A DNA stretch of 64,000 nt from Gavia stellata (Eukaryota > Chordata > Aves > Gaviiformes > Gaviidae), in the NCBI RefSeq assembly GCF_030936135.1, contig NC_082600.1, positions 25,799,943-25,863,942 on the forward strand, in the 5' to 3' direction. Positions 1 through 37,458 of this stretch are shown one piece after another (positions within the stretch are counted from its first letter, which is position 1; the number at the start of each line of letters is the position of its first letter). Made by a program: the position numbers and the translations under genes. The notes beneath the pieces were generated by a model. The model was not told the DNA's origin. It saw nothing but the letters and a program-made list of their open reading frames with translations, and searched no databases.

Positions 1-804
1 AAATGCATTTCACTGTTTAGGAAGATGGAAGAGACACCCCAAACTTTGTGTGTTGAGCTCTCAGGTTTCCAAGCCTTTCCGCTTCAGTATGGTCTCCTCT
101 GGATACCACCTCTTTCCAGGCTATATTCGGGATGCACTTGGAAAGGCAAAGTCTTTCACCCATTTCTTGAGACCCATCACTTCAAGCAGCCTGCCCACAG
201 GGACTGACGCAGGGCAGTCACCCAAGTGGGACAGGAGAGAGAAAGCTGCTCCTTGGAGGCTTGCATAGGGGAAACCTCGGTGTCTGAAAGGCACTGCTTA
301 TATTCTGCTGGGTTAAAACGTAAAGGTATAAGCAGAAGGAACAGGTTTGCTCCTAAACTCTCAGGATCTCTGCAGCAGGCATTGGTGTTAACAGCTCACA
401 TGGATAAGCTATTTTAAGTAAACATCACCACTGCTTTGTAAAGCATTAGTTTTATTTGCACGGGGACAAATTGCTTGCTTGCCACTGAGACAGAGACACG
501 GGTGCAGGCCGGGACAGCAGAAACCTATTTAAGAGACGCTGTGCACGGCGGTGCAGTCCTCTGGGTAACCACCGTCCCGGCCTCTGCGGGGAGCCCGGGG
601 CACCAGAAGCTGAGTTAGGCCGAGATCCCAGGCAGCTGCCGCAGCCGGCGGCAAGGCCAAACCGAGCTCCTCCCGCGCGGGCCGAGGGCTGAGCCGCCGC
701 CCCAAGCCCCGCTCCCTCCAGCTCCGGCGCCGCCATCGCCTCCCGTTCCGCTCCCGCCCGGCGGGGACGCTCCGCAGGGAGAGCGGGGAGCCAGCACCGC
801 GTAC
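1..804 (-). other. GSTZ1: GSTZ1 intron 1 (partial)
   Basis: No exon is recognised here. The part from about 560 to 804 belongs to the CpG-rich promoter region. The part from 1 to 500 is ordinary non-coding sequence without a recognised repeat. The assignment as intron depends on the GSTZ1 call. Confidence 0.55.
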
Positions 805-825
805 CTTGGCCGCGGCAGAGCTCAT
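805..825 (-). CDS. GSTZ1: GSTZ1 first coding exon (partial gene)
   Basis: Seen: a minus-strand ATG at 825 opens seven codons, MSSAAAK, followed directly by a consensus splice donor (GTAC at 804-801), so the exon ends in phase 0 after lysine. Known: vertebrate GSTZ1 (maleylacetoacetate isomerase, glutathione S-transferase zeta, tyrosine catabolism) has a very short first coding exon ending in a lysine just before the PxLYSYFRSSCSWR block, and in mammals it lies head to head with POMT2. Inferred: this is exon 1 of GSTZ1, and the rest lies to the left of the window. No second exon is visible in 1-804. The longer open frame read through the donor has no relation to the GST family and is not used. 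The identity rests on position, the exon/intron junction and synteny, because seven residues cannot prove homology. Confidence 0.7.
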
Positions 826-1012
826 CCCGCGCCGTCACCCTCCGCGGGGACTGCGGTGTCAGCCCCGTCCCGGCCTCGGACCGCCGCCGGCCGCAGAGCC
901 GTGCCCTCACCTCAGGGCTCGGCTGCAGCTGTGACAGCAGCCGCCCTGGCAGGACTACATCTCCCAGCGTGCCCCGCGTCCCTCCCGCCCGTCCCGGACT
1001 CCGTCTCCCGGG
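826..1012. promoter_or_regulatory. Bidirectional CpG-island promoter of GSTZ1 and POMT2
   Basis: Only 187 bp separate the GSTZ1 ATG (825, minus) from the first POMT2 ATG (1013, plus). The stretch is very GC- and CpG-rich, has no TATA box, and contains a ZNF143/THAP11-type element at 952-979. The CpG-rich region reaches from about 560 to 1660. Head-to-head spacing below 1 kb with CpG-rich DNA is the usual architecture of housekeeping bidirectional promoters. Transcription starts were not determined. Confidence 0.8.
952..979 (+). promoter_or_regulatory. ZNF143/THAP11 (Staf) type binding site
   Basis: The segment contains ACTACATCTCCCAGCGTGCC, a close match to the long vertebrate SBS motif (ACTAYRNNNCCCR core followed by a GC-rich tail). 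Such sites are typical of bidirectional housekeeping promoters and normally sit within about 100 bp of the start site. Binding is inferred from the sequence only. Confidence 0.7.

Positions 1013-1022
<10 letters not shown>
996..1022 (+). promoter_or_regulatory. Second, degenerate ZNF143-like element overlapping the first POMT2 ATG
   Basis: The 27 bases resemble the element at 952 in the same orientation, with start positions 44 bp apart. Both begin GGACT, share TCTCCC and end in a CCGCG tail. The ACTACA half is changed to ACTCCG, so binding may be weak. The ATG at 1013-1015 lies inside it. Confidence 0.45.
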
Positions 1023-25982
<24,960 letters not shown>

Positions 25983-28900
25983 AGCCAGCAAAGGGAACCT
26001 GGGAACAGCAGAGGAGAAGCATGAGATCTGCTGCATGTCAGTCTGATTCTGGTGCTTTGGAGACATGTGACTAAAATGCCCTCTCTGGACAACTCTGGGT
26101 ATAGTCGCCCTGTTGCTTTGACATGTGTTTGCACTGGAAGATGCAGAGGATGACCATGAGAAGGTCCTCATAAAAAGACTCATGTCCTAAATACTTAGGT
26201 TATATTCCTGGACAACTGGCTGCTTAAATCTCAATTCTTTTGAGCAATATATATCAATCAAACAGCAGTGGCATTCCAGCAGTCAGACCAGTACACGTTG
26301 GAGGCTGTGTAGTTGCATGTTCACCTGTGTCTGTGTCTTCCTTCTGGTAATCTAAGCATCATTGCAGTTTGAGAGCCAGACAGTGTCTGAGACATTAGGA
26401 GTTTTGTCATGATTAACAACCTTTCTTATGGCGAGGTTTTTGAAAGCTTCATGTAAGTGTCTGGTGACCTCCATTCTACCCTACCCTGGCTGTCTGCATT
26501 TTTTTTTTTGTTCTGACACTGAATTTTTAGAATTTAACTGAAAGGGGTCTGCTTGAAATCTCCTGAGCCACTGTGCCTTGCCTGTCTCCCAGGCCCTCTG
26601 CAGACAGAGGAGATGGAGATCGTTTATCCCTGTATACTGCCTTGCTTTCTGGTCACCTTTAATCATTTATAACAATCAGCTAGCAGGCCGGCACTCAGAG
26701 CCAGACTGTTCCAGTTCAGCACTTTGTAGCTTCTTTGCAGTTCTGTCTGAAACTGTGGAAATAGCAGGTGATTTATTTTCTGACCCAGTGTGCTGTGAAG
26801 ACTGGCTTCTTGGGGGGATGTACTAGAGACTGAAATGATAGCTTGGGAATTTTACAGTCAGTTGTCATTCATGTTTTAATCCTAGCTATTCCAGTGCCAG
26901 TACCTGTGCTTTTAGGGGGAAGGCTTCCTCTTAATGAATGTGGCATCTGCAAAACTGGCTGTTAGTGTATTCCAGCAAGTTCCCTCTCATAGATGGCTGA
27001 CTGACAAATTACTGTGTTGAAGAAAATGTGAGGGCAGGCAAAAATTCTTTGTCAAGAGCCATTGGATGTTGAATCCACCCCTTCCAAGAAAGCGGAATAC
27101 TATTCATCAGGCCTTTCTCCTCTGTTAGGTCTATTTTTGTAAACGTTCCTTTTATTTCGTTTCCTACTCTTCACCCAATTTCAATTTCTTGTCACAGTTC
27201 AAGGTTGCTACTTTGTAGGATCCAACATGAATGATGTTTAGACCCCAGCTGTGCTCCTGTCTCAAGAAGTAGTATTTGCAAAACTCGTGTGTATGGTTCA
27301 AGGAACTCAAGCCTTTCATTTCAGAGTTCTTGCTCGGCTTCTCAGCCTTGTGTCAAAATTATAGGTACAGGAGGAGCAGCAGGTGAGTGTGTCCATCTTT
27401 AAACATGAATTGTGCATTCATTTCTCATACCAAACCTTGAATTCTAATGTATTTCCTACAACACAGAAGGGCTGTGTTAGCATAGTTGTTCTGTGTGGGG
27501 GACTGAGACTCCAGTCAGACTTGCTTTCATTCCAATAGAGATCCACAGCACTTTTCAGTAAGGCAGCTGCTTGGTATTGTAAGGCTCTGGCTTGGTGTGT
27601 CATGACTCCTGTAGACACTAACTCAGATGGTATGGACCTATGCTTTTGATTCTAAAGGTTTTGAGTTAATCACATGCTGGTATTACCTGGTGGGAATTCA
27701 TTGTGCTAATTAGCTACTGGGCTTGATGATGCTTTTCCACTTGCTATTGCAGGAAGTGCTCCCACCTGCATGAGCCAGGGGTTCACAGAGGTGATATATA
27801 GGCAAGAAGGATGAGGGAAAAGGCTGCAAACTTCTTCAGATCCTGCTTGATCTGACAGCAGCTGAGAATTGTTAAATGTTGGCATCACGGCAGGCAGGCA
27901 GTGCAATGCTGCCTTTGTAGCAATGTGACTCAGTATCTTCTACTCTTGGTGAGATTATCGACTTAATACCCTGCTATCCTGAATATGAGCTTTCCCTAAG
28001 GTAGTCCCATTGCTGTGGGGAGGATTTGCCAGAAGAGCTGATAAAAGCTGTGATTTAAAGTGTAGGGTTTTTCCCAGCACATAAAATTACACACTTGCCC
28101 TTAACACTAGCAACAAACAAAACTAAGAAACTTGTGAGTGTTTTGGAATGACAGTTTCTAACACTCTATTCCTCAAATTAAATCTATGGGAAAGCAAAGA
28201 TCAACTCAGTAACCTTGGTTACTTTAGTTATTGTGAAGGGGTCAGCTTTGTAGGAGCTGCCTGAGGAAGATGAGACAGTGTGTTCCTTGGTCAGGGTCCC
28301 TCTATCCTTTATTGCTAATAATCTTTTGGGTGGGGATTGGCAGCTGAGTTAGGGGATTGGCCAGCTGAAGGTGGCAAATGTCATGCTCCCATCCCACCTT
28401 CCTGTGTGCAAGCCCAGCTTCTGTTTCAATACAGACAAAGCTTTATTTTTCTTTAGGACTGCCATTTCAGAAATCCTCTGGGAGCACTTTCTTGGCATTG
28501 AGACTAATCTATTTCTTAGGCCTTGTGTGGCCTAAGAATCTATGGAGGCATACAGTGAAAAAACTCTAGCCATTCCACAAGAGGGAGCAACCTCCAGCAG
28601 AATCTTGTATTTTTTTTAAATCTGGAGTTAAAACTATTAAAAGGTCTATGTTTGAAGAACAGAGGACAGACATTTTCTCTGGACTCCAAGGGTCGGGTTT
28701 TCAAATAAGTATAAATTGATGTTACTCTGTTTTCTTTCAGGAGAAAAATACTGAAAAATTATTTTAGTTAGAATTTGACCTTCAATATTTGCTTTTCAAA
28801 AACAAAATCTGTCAGGCCATAGCTGGAACACAACAGTAACCAGTATTTTGTGAGGTCAATAGAATACAATAATTGGGATTCCCTTACTGACTCTGACTTA

Positions 28901-30689
28901 AAATATCTGAGTGGTGCAGATGTGAGGCAAGGGGTGCAGGACACTCTTTGCTTTCTGAATGGAATTTGGGCTGCTTCAGTTCAGTTTTTCCATTTGTGCT
29001 TGTGGAATGAGTTCAGAAGGACTCTTCCCCAGTCGTGTGGAAAATAGCTAACGGTGCTTTCTGAGGCCAGAAGATTCTGTTCTCTGGAGCAGCTGCTCTC
29101 TTTGAACTTTGCTTGACAGCGCACCTTTTATCACTGGCAAAGTATTTCATCAAACTGTTTCTGTGGATTCAAATCACAAAAAGCTGCAGGCTGCCACGTT
29201 CCCTGCTTCAAATTCTTTTTTATGTGTAAATTCTATTTTCACCTCTTCAGTCTTTGGAGGATAGATAGAAGGCCTCTAGGCTCACCTAGCTTCATCCTAG
29301 ACAATCCATCCATCTTAAAAGGTTTCTGTTAAGAGTCGCTTCAGGACACCAATGCACACACACCTATTCCAGCAGCAGGGACTGGCCTATTTCCAGGAAC
29401 TAGACTACTCATGCCATGAGACACAGATGTGACTGTGAGGAGGATTTGAATGGAGATTCCTGTGCCAAGGTTGCCCTTGGTCCAGGTGGAGGATTTTTAT
29501 GTCATGCACTGCTTACCAGCATTGTTCACAGCCCTGTGGGTGGGAAAGCCACCACCACTCTCTCATCTGCAGAGATTTTTCTGTTTGCATCTTGACTGGA
29601 AGGGCTTATTGATGCACAAAGGGCATTGACAGTATCTACCTTTTTATATCTCCCTCCTTCCTTCCACTTCTTCAAGTATGCCCAAAGTACAGGACATGTC
29701 TTTGTTTTGCCTCCAATTTTTAGGCTGTGCATCCATTTCTTACGGGTGCCTGAAGAAGGGGTAGGACAGAACACCTCATAGTATCCTGAATGGATGAATA
29801 CCTGTCACATGCACTGAGAGCAAAACCAGAACCTTGTTATGGAAAGGTAAACAAATGTGTTATTTGACAGTCCCCTTCTGTCCCTCCTGTATCCCTCTGA
29901 GAATCATTTTCAAGGGACTTGAGAGTGAACCAGCTGTCAACATGGAAACATAGGCATTCACCTGAAATTTTCCATTGCCACGCTTAGCAACTTCCCTTCC
30001 AGAGGCCATGGCTGCGTGACTTACCCGCTGGGTTGGCACTCTGCACACAAGTGCTATTATAACACTGTTTCCTCCTCTCAGGATCCTGCTCGCAATGTGA
30101 AAATCTCCCTAGCAGTGCCCTGTGCCTCCGCCAGCTGGGGAGTATAAGTAAGGTTTTTGATTTTTCCACTTTACAGCAAGTGACCGTACACATTGGTAAG
30201 TGTGTGTTATGAAAGCAAAAATGTGTGGACTGTTAGAACATCATAAGGCTCTTTCCTGCTGCGAAAGGAAGGCTGATGATAAGAACACCACCTCGATAGC
30301 ACACTTGCTCTCTTTGGGGGGCTGTGGGCTGCAAGCAGTCAGGACTGAAAATTGTCTCTGTCTTCTTTAAAGTACTAAGACCTTGGTTGCATGGTTGATT
30401 GTGAGTTGCTTTACTTTTTACACTCCCTTATGGTGTTTACTTGAATGTCAAGGGCTATGATTGTCAGAAATAATACCTGAGGTAGGGGACATACTAGCAC
30501 AGAAACCACTCCTACTGAATTTGTAATTGGTCCTAAAACTTTGCCAAGTGAGTTTATTGTGTTTTACAAGAGGCGCTGTTTAGAGCTATCCTTGGAGAGC
30601 TTGCCCCTGACTGAGCAAGAGTTTGGAGCAGCAGTGGGAGGGGTTCTTTTGTAATTCTGTCCTATATTCTGAACCTTTGTTACTAATGC

Positions 30690-30718
30690 TGTGTGTGTGT
30701 GCGCGCGCACGCGTGCAT
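30690..30718. repeat. (TG)n(CG)n alternating purine-pyrimidine tract
   Basis: Twenty-nine bases of strictly alternating purine and pyrimidine, TG then CG then CACGCGTGCAT. This composition favours Z-DNA. It lies about 150 bp before the candidate poly(A) signal. Confidence 0.85.
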
Positions 30719-30860
30719 CTGTCCATGAACTGAATGCCTTCTAACTAAGGTGTAGTTACTGCACCGTACAGTGTGGATGGGAGAATGTTCCTTTAACCTA
30801 TAAATGTATTTTGTACAGGAGATCATGGAAAATAAGGTGGAATTTGGAATTTAATTTTGT

Positions 30861-30866
30861 AATAAA
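30861..30866 (+). terminator. Candidate distal poly(A) signal downstream of POMT2
   Basis: AATAAA is followed within 30-40 bases by T/GT-rich sequence (TTCTCTGTGTGTC), the expected cleavage context. It is the first canonical signal in good context that I saw after the POMT2 stop and would imply a 3' UTR of about 4.9 kb. An ATTAAA near 28166 could serve earlier. A second AATAAA is at 31132. Confidence 0.4.
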
Positions 30867-33800
30867 AGCCTCTTCTTTCAAGTATTCTCTGTGTGTCTAG
30901 ATCCTGGGGTGGGGTTTTTTTCCCCTTTCTCCCTCACATGCACACTTGAAGTAGCAATGTGAACTTTAAACAGGCCCACTGGAGAGTTTGATCTAGGACA
31001 ACTGTGATCTACATCAGCTTTTGGCACACAAATGTTGCTGGACTGCAATTCTAGGAGGCCGAGATTTTACTGCAGTCCAAGCGATGAGCTGATGAGCACA
31101 GCAGGAAGTGAAACTGGTACATCTGGATGAAAATAAAGTACTGTCTGTTGAAGCAGGTTTATTTCTCCATGTTAAAAACGTGTTAAATTGTAAATACGTA
31201 TAATATGTCAGGTGTAATGGGTATATTCATCAAGCTTCTCGTAGGTTGCCTATGAACACTTCATTTGGCAGATCAAGCACTTTATTCAGGAACCCAACAT
31301 TTTTCTTTAAGTCATTTTTATGCTGAGTGTGTAGTGTCCATAACATCAGACTGATGCACAATTTTGTACAAATGAGGCCCTTGCTGTGAACTAAATGCAG
31401 GAGTTTGTAATAAAACTGGAAAGCTGTAAATCAGAATCAGACTCTACGCCAGGCTGTAGTGACAGGGCAGTGTATACTTTTGAGTGCAGTGTAACAAAGA
31501 GTTGCCATCCTTGGGGTGGAACTAGGTGGGGAAAAATAAAATACAGCCTTCTTATTTGGGGCTACACATTGATGCCCAGATCAGAGCCAACCAGTCCGTT
31601 CAGACACGTTCCGAAGGCTGCTAAAGTAAAGACAGGACAGCTAGAAAGTGGGCTATGGCCTGCGCAAGGTGATACAATAGGCTAATAGATGGTTACTGAA
31701 AAGCCTGTTGACATCTTGTATTGCTTCAGAAAGTGCAAGTTGGTCTTTGGATACAGCCTGATCAGGGCTGTTTTTCTGGAAGGACGGATTGCTGATACAG
31801 AAGCTGTGCTAGAGTGTAGGGAGACGACCATAAGGAGAAGGCATGAAGTATTGTTCAGACAATGCTGATAATATCTGAAGTAAAACTTTACTTCTCACTG
31901 CCCTCTAAAGGAAGAATGGCTTCTTTCTGCAGGTAGGTGGGTGGACACTGGTGACTGATTCCATTTTGCATTTGTTTTGAACCTGCCGGGTTTCTAGGCT
32001 TCTACATTCCAGCCATCGTCCTGTTACATGTTCCTTAACAAGAATGAAGCTTTTTTATAACCTAGTGTTTTAATACAGAGTTTGTGCTGTCTCCAAGTGG
32101 CTGCTTAATCTTCTTTCTGCTAACCAGATAAACTTTCAATGCAAGTTGCCTTCTCTAGCCCCCAAATCTCCCGTCCCTCTCCTCATTTTCTTTGGTTTAC
32201 CCATACGGTTTCCCAAACTGTACACTGTCTTCCAACATCAGTCTCCCCAATTCCATACGCTGAAATAAATCTTCATTGCTCCTACCACTGCTTCCTGGTT
32301 TACATACAAAGATTGTGGTTGTCATACACTTTGCAGTTGTTTTCTAATACAGCATCTCTAACTCTGTAGCTCTGGCCCATGTAATGCATGCTCTGGAAAT
32401 AGAAAGGTTGTGCTTTATCTGAATGGGCATAGTCTACCAAGTGTTATGATTGCTATAAATTGTTTTTTTCCATATTTACCATTCTTGCAGTCATTGTTTT
32501 ATCTCAAGATTTCATCCAAAGCTAGTCATCCTGCTGTCTTGCAGCTGACAAAAGGTAGTTTTCAGGCTTCATTCATCTGACCTTTTTTTCACCATGTATT
32601 TTAGGATGAGGTAGTTCTAAAGTACCTGGTTTTCTCCATTGACCAGAAAGGGAGTTTAGGTTGCTTGCCCATATGAAGGCATCTGTGTTGGGTGAGCTGA
32701 GTCAGCAGTGTGCTGATCCCTTGGAATGCTTTAGGGACCATAACTATTTGGTTACAAGGTGGAGAAGGAAACTAGCTGAGAAGTGGGGAGGAGTTGATTG
32801 AGATGAGAATGTGAATATGCATGAGATAGTACATCTTTGTTTAAGATTTCAGAACTGTGTGAGAACAGCCAAATAAAGCCAGTGCAGTTGAAGAAAGTGA
32901 GTTTAAACAATTCAATAACTTCCAGGTGAAATCCCATTGGAAGCAAGTCTGAGGAGAGATATTTAAATGAAGGACACCAAGAGCACAAGTGCCAGTTATC
33001 CCAGTGCAAAGCAAGGCCAGGAAGAACCAAAGAAGCCAAAGATGAGAAACTGAGTAACAAGTTCTTAATTGACTCCAAATACAAGAGAGAAGCATCCAGA
33101 AAGTGAGAACTCAAATTGCTAAGGGCTGCTATGAAAGAGTCATGTGGAGGGGGAAAGCAAAAGGCAGATTCACAGAATGAAGACATAATGAAGAATATCA
33201 AAGTTAATGAAAAACTGTCAGGACGTAGGCAGTAAGAGATGGATCAAGAATTAGACCACTACTTGGCAGAGATGGAAAGGCATGAACTGATGGATCACCC
33301 TGAGAGGTTGTACACCCATCTTCAGAAGCTTTTATGATGAACTCCCTACTGGGTTTTTCATTATTTTTCTCTATGTTGATTTTTATAATGCTAGTTAGTT
33401 AGTTCCTTACTTACTCAAAAAGGCCAAACAGGATGATTATTGCCACATTTTATACTCTGTATGTCTGCTGAAATTTCTTTGTTTCAAGCATTATTAAAAA
33501 AAATAACAGTAAGTGGGCTTGAGGTACCCTCAGGCAGCTCTTGTGCTGCTATCTGTGCCTGCTGGTTTTAAGTCTTTATTGCTAACAGTCGCTGTTTAAC
33601 ATCCTATTTAGTTACGAATGGATTGGAAAGTGCTTTATGATGTGGCGTAGGTACATCATTCTTCCCAAGACAGAGCCACAATATTTATTCAACACTTAGG
33701 CATTTTTGACTCTGGAGTCTGCAGGTGCAAAATTTTTCACTGAACTAGAGAATGTTTTCGACAGAGCCCCAAAACTGGAATGACTTAGGTGAGGAGGAGG

Positions 33801-36111
33801 AGACCTCAAGCAAAAAAGGAATCCCACACATAGAAGCAATAATACATGGGGTTTGCTTTGAGAGCAGATGGCTGAGTGCAAAACTGAAAGGTTGTAATGC
33901 TAGCACAAACTTGCCATCAAGGAATGGTCGCAATTAAGTGCAAAATCTTTGTCTTTGCTGTTATTTATTAAAAAAACCTGTTCTTGGAGACAACTGCTGT
34001 AGGTCAAATGATTGTAGGAGATGCCCTGGTCAATAATATTAATTCAAATTGTAAGAAGGAGGGAAAGAACTGATGTAGTTGAGATCAGAGAGAAGACAAT
34101 CAATTGGTGCTTCAGAGATCAGCACCAGCACTGCTTCTGAAACAAGACAAATCCAGTGGGGAAAATACAGAGGAGGCTCCACAGGGAGTAAAGCATCCTT
34201 TCACCAAGCTTTTGCCATGATGTTTCGGCAGCTGAAGGATGATGCAGTGCAGACGTATAAGGACAGTTGGAGGAAGATCGAAGCTCATGTGCACCATCCC
34301 TAGGTAGGACAGAAACCAGGTAACTGTGCTGACACAGTGCTTGCCAAGTTGCCAGGCATATTAGCTAGACCACCATGTTGAGCTAATGAGGCTGGAGAGC
34401 TTTGGGACCATGACTGCTTGTATCCCACCGTCTTGGAGTGCTCACACCTCTGTAGTTCCGTCTTATGATCAAATTCAGCTTTTGGTCAAGACTGACGTGG
34501 TAGATAGACTTCTTGAACTCACTTTGGTAGAGTTACAAAAGGCAGAGGTTGCTTCTTGGAAAATCACAGCCTGATGGTGGGGGTAGCAACTGGTGGATAA
34601 TAGCTGTGCTAGAGAGCACAAGGTGAATAACAACCAAGATAAGGTCTGAGCATCTGTAAGTGCCAGACCTGGTCCAACAGCCTCGTAAATAAATTATACT
34701 CAGGCTAGCAGCGCTCTGTGTGGTCCCCTTTGGCTTCTCTCCCTGCTTCATGCCCTGTCAGCCTTGGAGTGTTTTCACCTGCCTGTACAAAGTTTCCCCA
34801 GCTGGCCCTGGGAGATCCAACATGAACCTGTGGATGTCTAGTAGCAAATTGAAATCAAAAGACGTGTTTTCATTTTATTCTGCTGTTGAATCCTCTCCCA
34901 CACATTGTTCCTCCTCCTGCCTATCCCTCTCCTCTTAGCCTAAATCTTCAAGGTCGGGAGTGCTGCCCTGCTCTCCCTACAGGCACAGTGGCAGCCAGCG
35001 AGCTCTGTGGCTGTTGCCTCCATCGTTTTATGGGCAAGATTATTCCCTCCTGCATCTCTTTTGCTTCATGTTATGCAACTGCATTTCGTGATTTGCTTTG
35101 CTACTGAGCTGTGCTGCACCATGGCCTGAGGGGGTAGCTTGAGAAGACTGCTGGGAACTTGCATGACTTCTGCTCCCACCTGAGGATGGGGATGGGAGTC
35201 TAGGGAAAAGAGGAGCCGTCATGACCTGTGGTTTTGAGACTGGGGGCAAGGGGGAAGAAGGGGAATTAGCCAAGCCCAGGAGTCCATTTCTGAGGTGAGC
35301 AGGGAGCCTGAAGCAGCTAGATCAGAGCGGCATTATTCATGAGGACTCGCAGATGTAGAATTGGAAATGAGCAAGAGTCCAAAGGGAATTTGGGTTTGTT
35401 GGTACAGCAGCTGGGATGAAAACTGACAGTGCCACAGCAGCATGTGCAAAACAGCCATCCCTGGGCTAGGCTGATGTGGTTTTCCATTGGGAGGGAGGTC
35501 TGTTATGCAAGCGCCCTGAACCCTGATTGAGTGGTTGGGGACGGGCATTTGCGAGCTTATTCCCAGTTCCATCACACCATTTTACAAAATTGGGCAAGTT
35601 TCTTTCCCTATGGGTAAACTGAGGCACTGAACAAGTAAAGCCAACACTTGGCAAAGGGAGTTATGGGTGTTGGTACTGTAATTCAAAAGGCTGTAGATCA
35701 CAATAATGAGACACACTGGAAATTAAAAATATTCTATAAATATGTCTTCTTTCAAAGTGCAAAAAAGCTTTCTTGTTTTCTTTGCGGGTCAGTGAGTTTC
35801 TCCAGAAATCTGCCTCCCCTTTCTCCAAGTGGCCTAAAGATGATTTTGGAGAAGTCTGTGCTGCTGACCTGGTTCTTCTTCACTCCTGACAGCTCCAGGA
35901 AAAGTCCTGTAGAAATCCGAGAACATCTCAGAAAAGAGCTGAGCTGCCAGGCTAGGTAGAGGGAGCCAAGGGAGCTGGGGACCACTGCAAGAAATCCTCA
36001 GACCATGGAAATATTTGCAGCGCTCAACCACTTGATGCATAATGGGGCTTCCTCATGCTTGAAGGCTCACAAAACACTTGAACAAGAAGGGAGGTTTGCT
36101 TGTTTGTTTTT

Positions 36112-37458
36112 CACAGAATCACTAAGGTTGGAAAAGACCTGTAAGATCATCAAGTCCAACCATCAACTAACACCACAATGCCCATTAAACCATGTCCCAC
36201 AATGCCTCGTCCACGCGTTCCTTGAACACCTTCAATGACGGTGACTCTACCACCTCCCTCGGGAGTCTATTCCAGTGTGTCACCACTCTCTCAGTAAAGA
36301 AATTTTTCCTAATATCCAGCCTGAACCTCCCCTGGCGCAACTTGAGGCCGTTTCCTCTTGTCCTGTCACTTGTCACTTGGGAGAAGAGGCCAACACCCAC
36401 CTCTCTGCAACCCCCTTTCAGGTAACTGTAGAGAGCGATGAGGTCTCCCCTCAGCCTCCTCTTCTGCAGACTGAACAACCCCAGTTCCCTCAGCCACTCC
36501 TCATAAGACTTGTGCTCCAGACCCCTCACCAGCTTCGTCGCCCTTCTCTGGACACGCTCCAGCACCTCAATGTCCTTCTTGTAGTGAGGGGCCCAAAACT
36601 AAACACAGGATTTGAGGTGCGGCCTCACCAGCACCGAATACAGGGGCACGATCACCTCCCTACTCCTGCTGGCCACACTATTTCTGATACAGGCCAGGAT
36701 GCCATTGGCCTTCTTGGCCACCTGGGCACACTGCTGGCTCATATTCAGCCGGCTGTCAATCAACACCCCCAGGTCCTTTTCTGCTGGGCAGCTTTTCAGC
36801 CACTCATCCCCAAGCCTGTAGCGTTGCCTGGGGTTGTTGTGGCCAAAGTGCAGGACCCGGCACTTGGCCTTGTTGAACCTCATACAATTGGCCTTGGCCC
36901 ATTGATTCAGCCTGTCCAGATCCCTCCACAGAGCCTTCCTACCCTCGAGCAGATCAATGGTCCTGCCCAACTTTTGGTGACGTCTGCAAACTTGCTGAGG
37001 GAGCACTTGATCCCCTCATCCAGATCATCGATAAATATATTAAACAAGACCGGCCCCAAAACTGAGCCCTGGGGGACTCCGCTTGTGACCGGCCACCAAC
37101 TGGATTTGACTCCATTCACCACAACTCTCCGGGCTCGGCCATCCAGCCAGTTTTTTACCCAGCAAAGAGTGCACCTGTCTAAGCCACGAGCTGCTACTTT
37201 CTCCAGGAGAATGCTGTGGGAGACAGTGTCGAAGGCTTTGCTAAAGTCCAGGCAGATAACATCCACAGCCTTCCCCTCACCCACTGGGCGGGTCACCTGG
37301 TCATAGAAGGAGATCAGGTTGGTCAAGCAGGACCTGCCTTTCATGAACCCGTGCTGGCTGGGCCTGATCCCTTGGTTGTCCTGCACGTGCCCTGTGAGCG
37401 CCCTCAAGATGAACCTCTCCATAATCTTCCCCGGCACCGAGGACAGGCTGACAGGCCT
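36112..37458 (-). mobile_element. CR1 LINE, 5'-truncated copy with degraded reverse transcriptase
   Basis: A 1.35 kb minus-strand copy of the avian CR1 non-LTR retrotransposon. Reading the minus strand from about 37458, the reverse transcriptase palm is recognisable: [50 protein letters not shown] and [20 protein letters not shown]. The catalytic FADD box reads FADV and is followed by a frame change near 36980. Downstream, an in-frame TAG at about 36599-36601 interrupts the segment before FWAPH. The 3' region encodes the usual [20 protein letters not shown] block, and the element ends in TGATTCTGTG at 36112. The copy is therefore an inactive fossil, though the frame is still largely open, suggesting moderate age. 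The breakpoint at 37458 is where similarity stops. Confidence 0.95.

Larger units (their letters stand above)
25983..36111. other. POMT2 3' UTR and intergenic DNA without a recognised gene
   Basis: The first part must contain the POMT2 3' UTR. I saw no exon-like conserved coding block, RNA gene or well-preserved repeat here. Open frames are short. The longest, 149 codons on the minus strand at 32752-33201, has no family resemblance I can name and is not longer than chance allows. Confidence 0.6.

Noticed and set aside
36275-37306. 343-codon plus-strand open frame
   Set aside because: It is the antisense of the CR1 reverse transcriptase on the minus strand. The protein has no family features and its boundaries follow the repeat.
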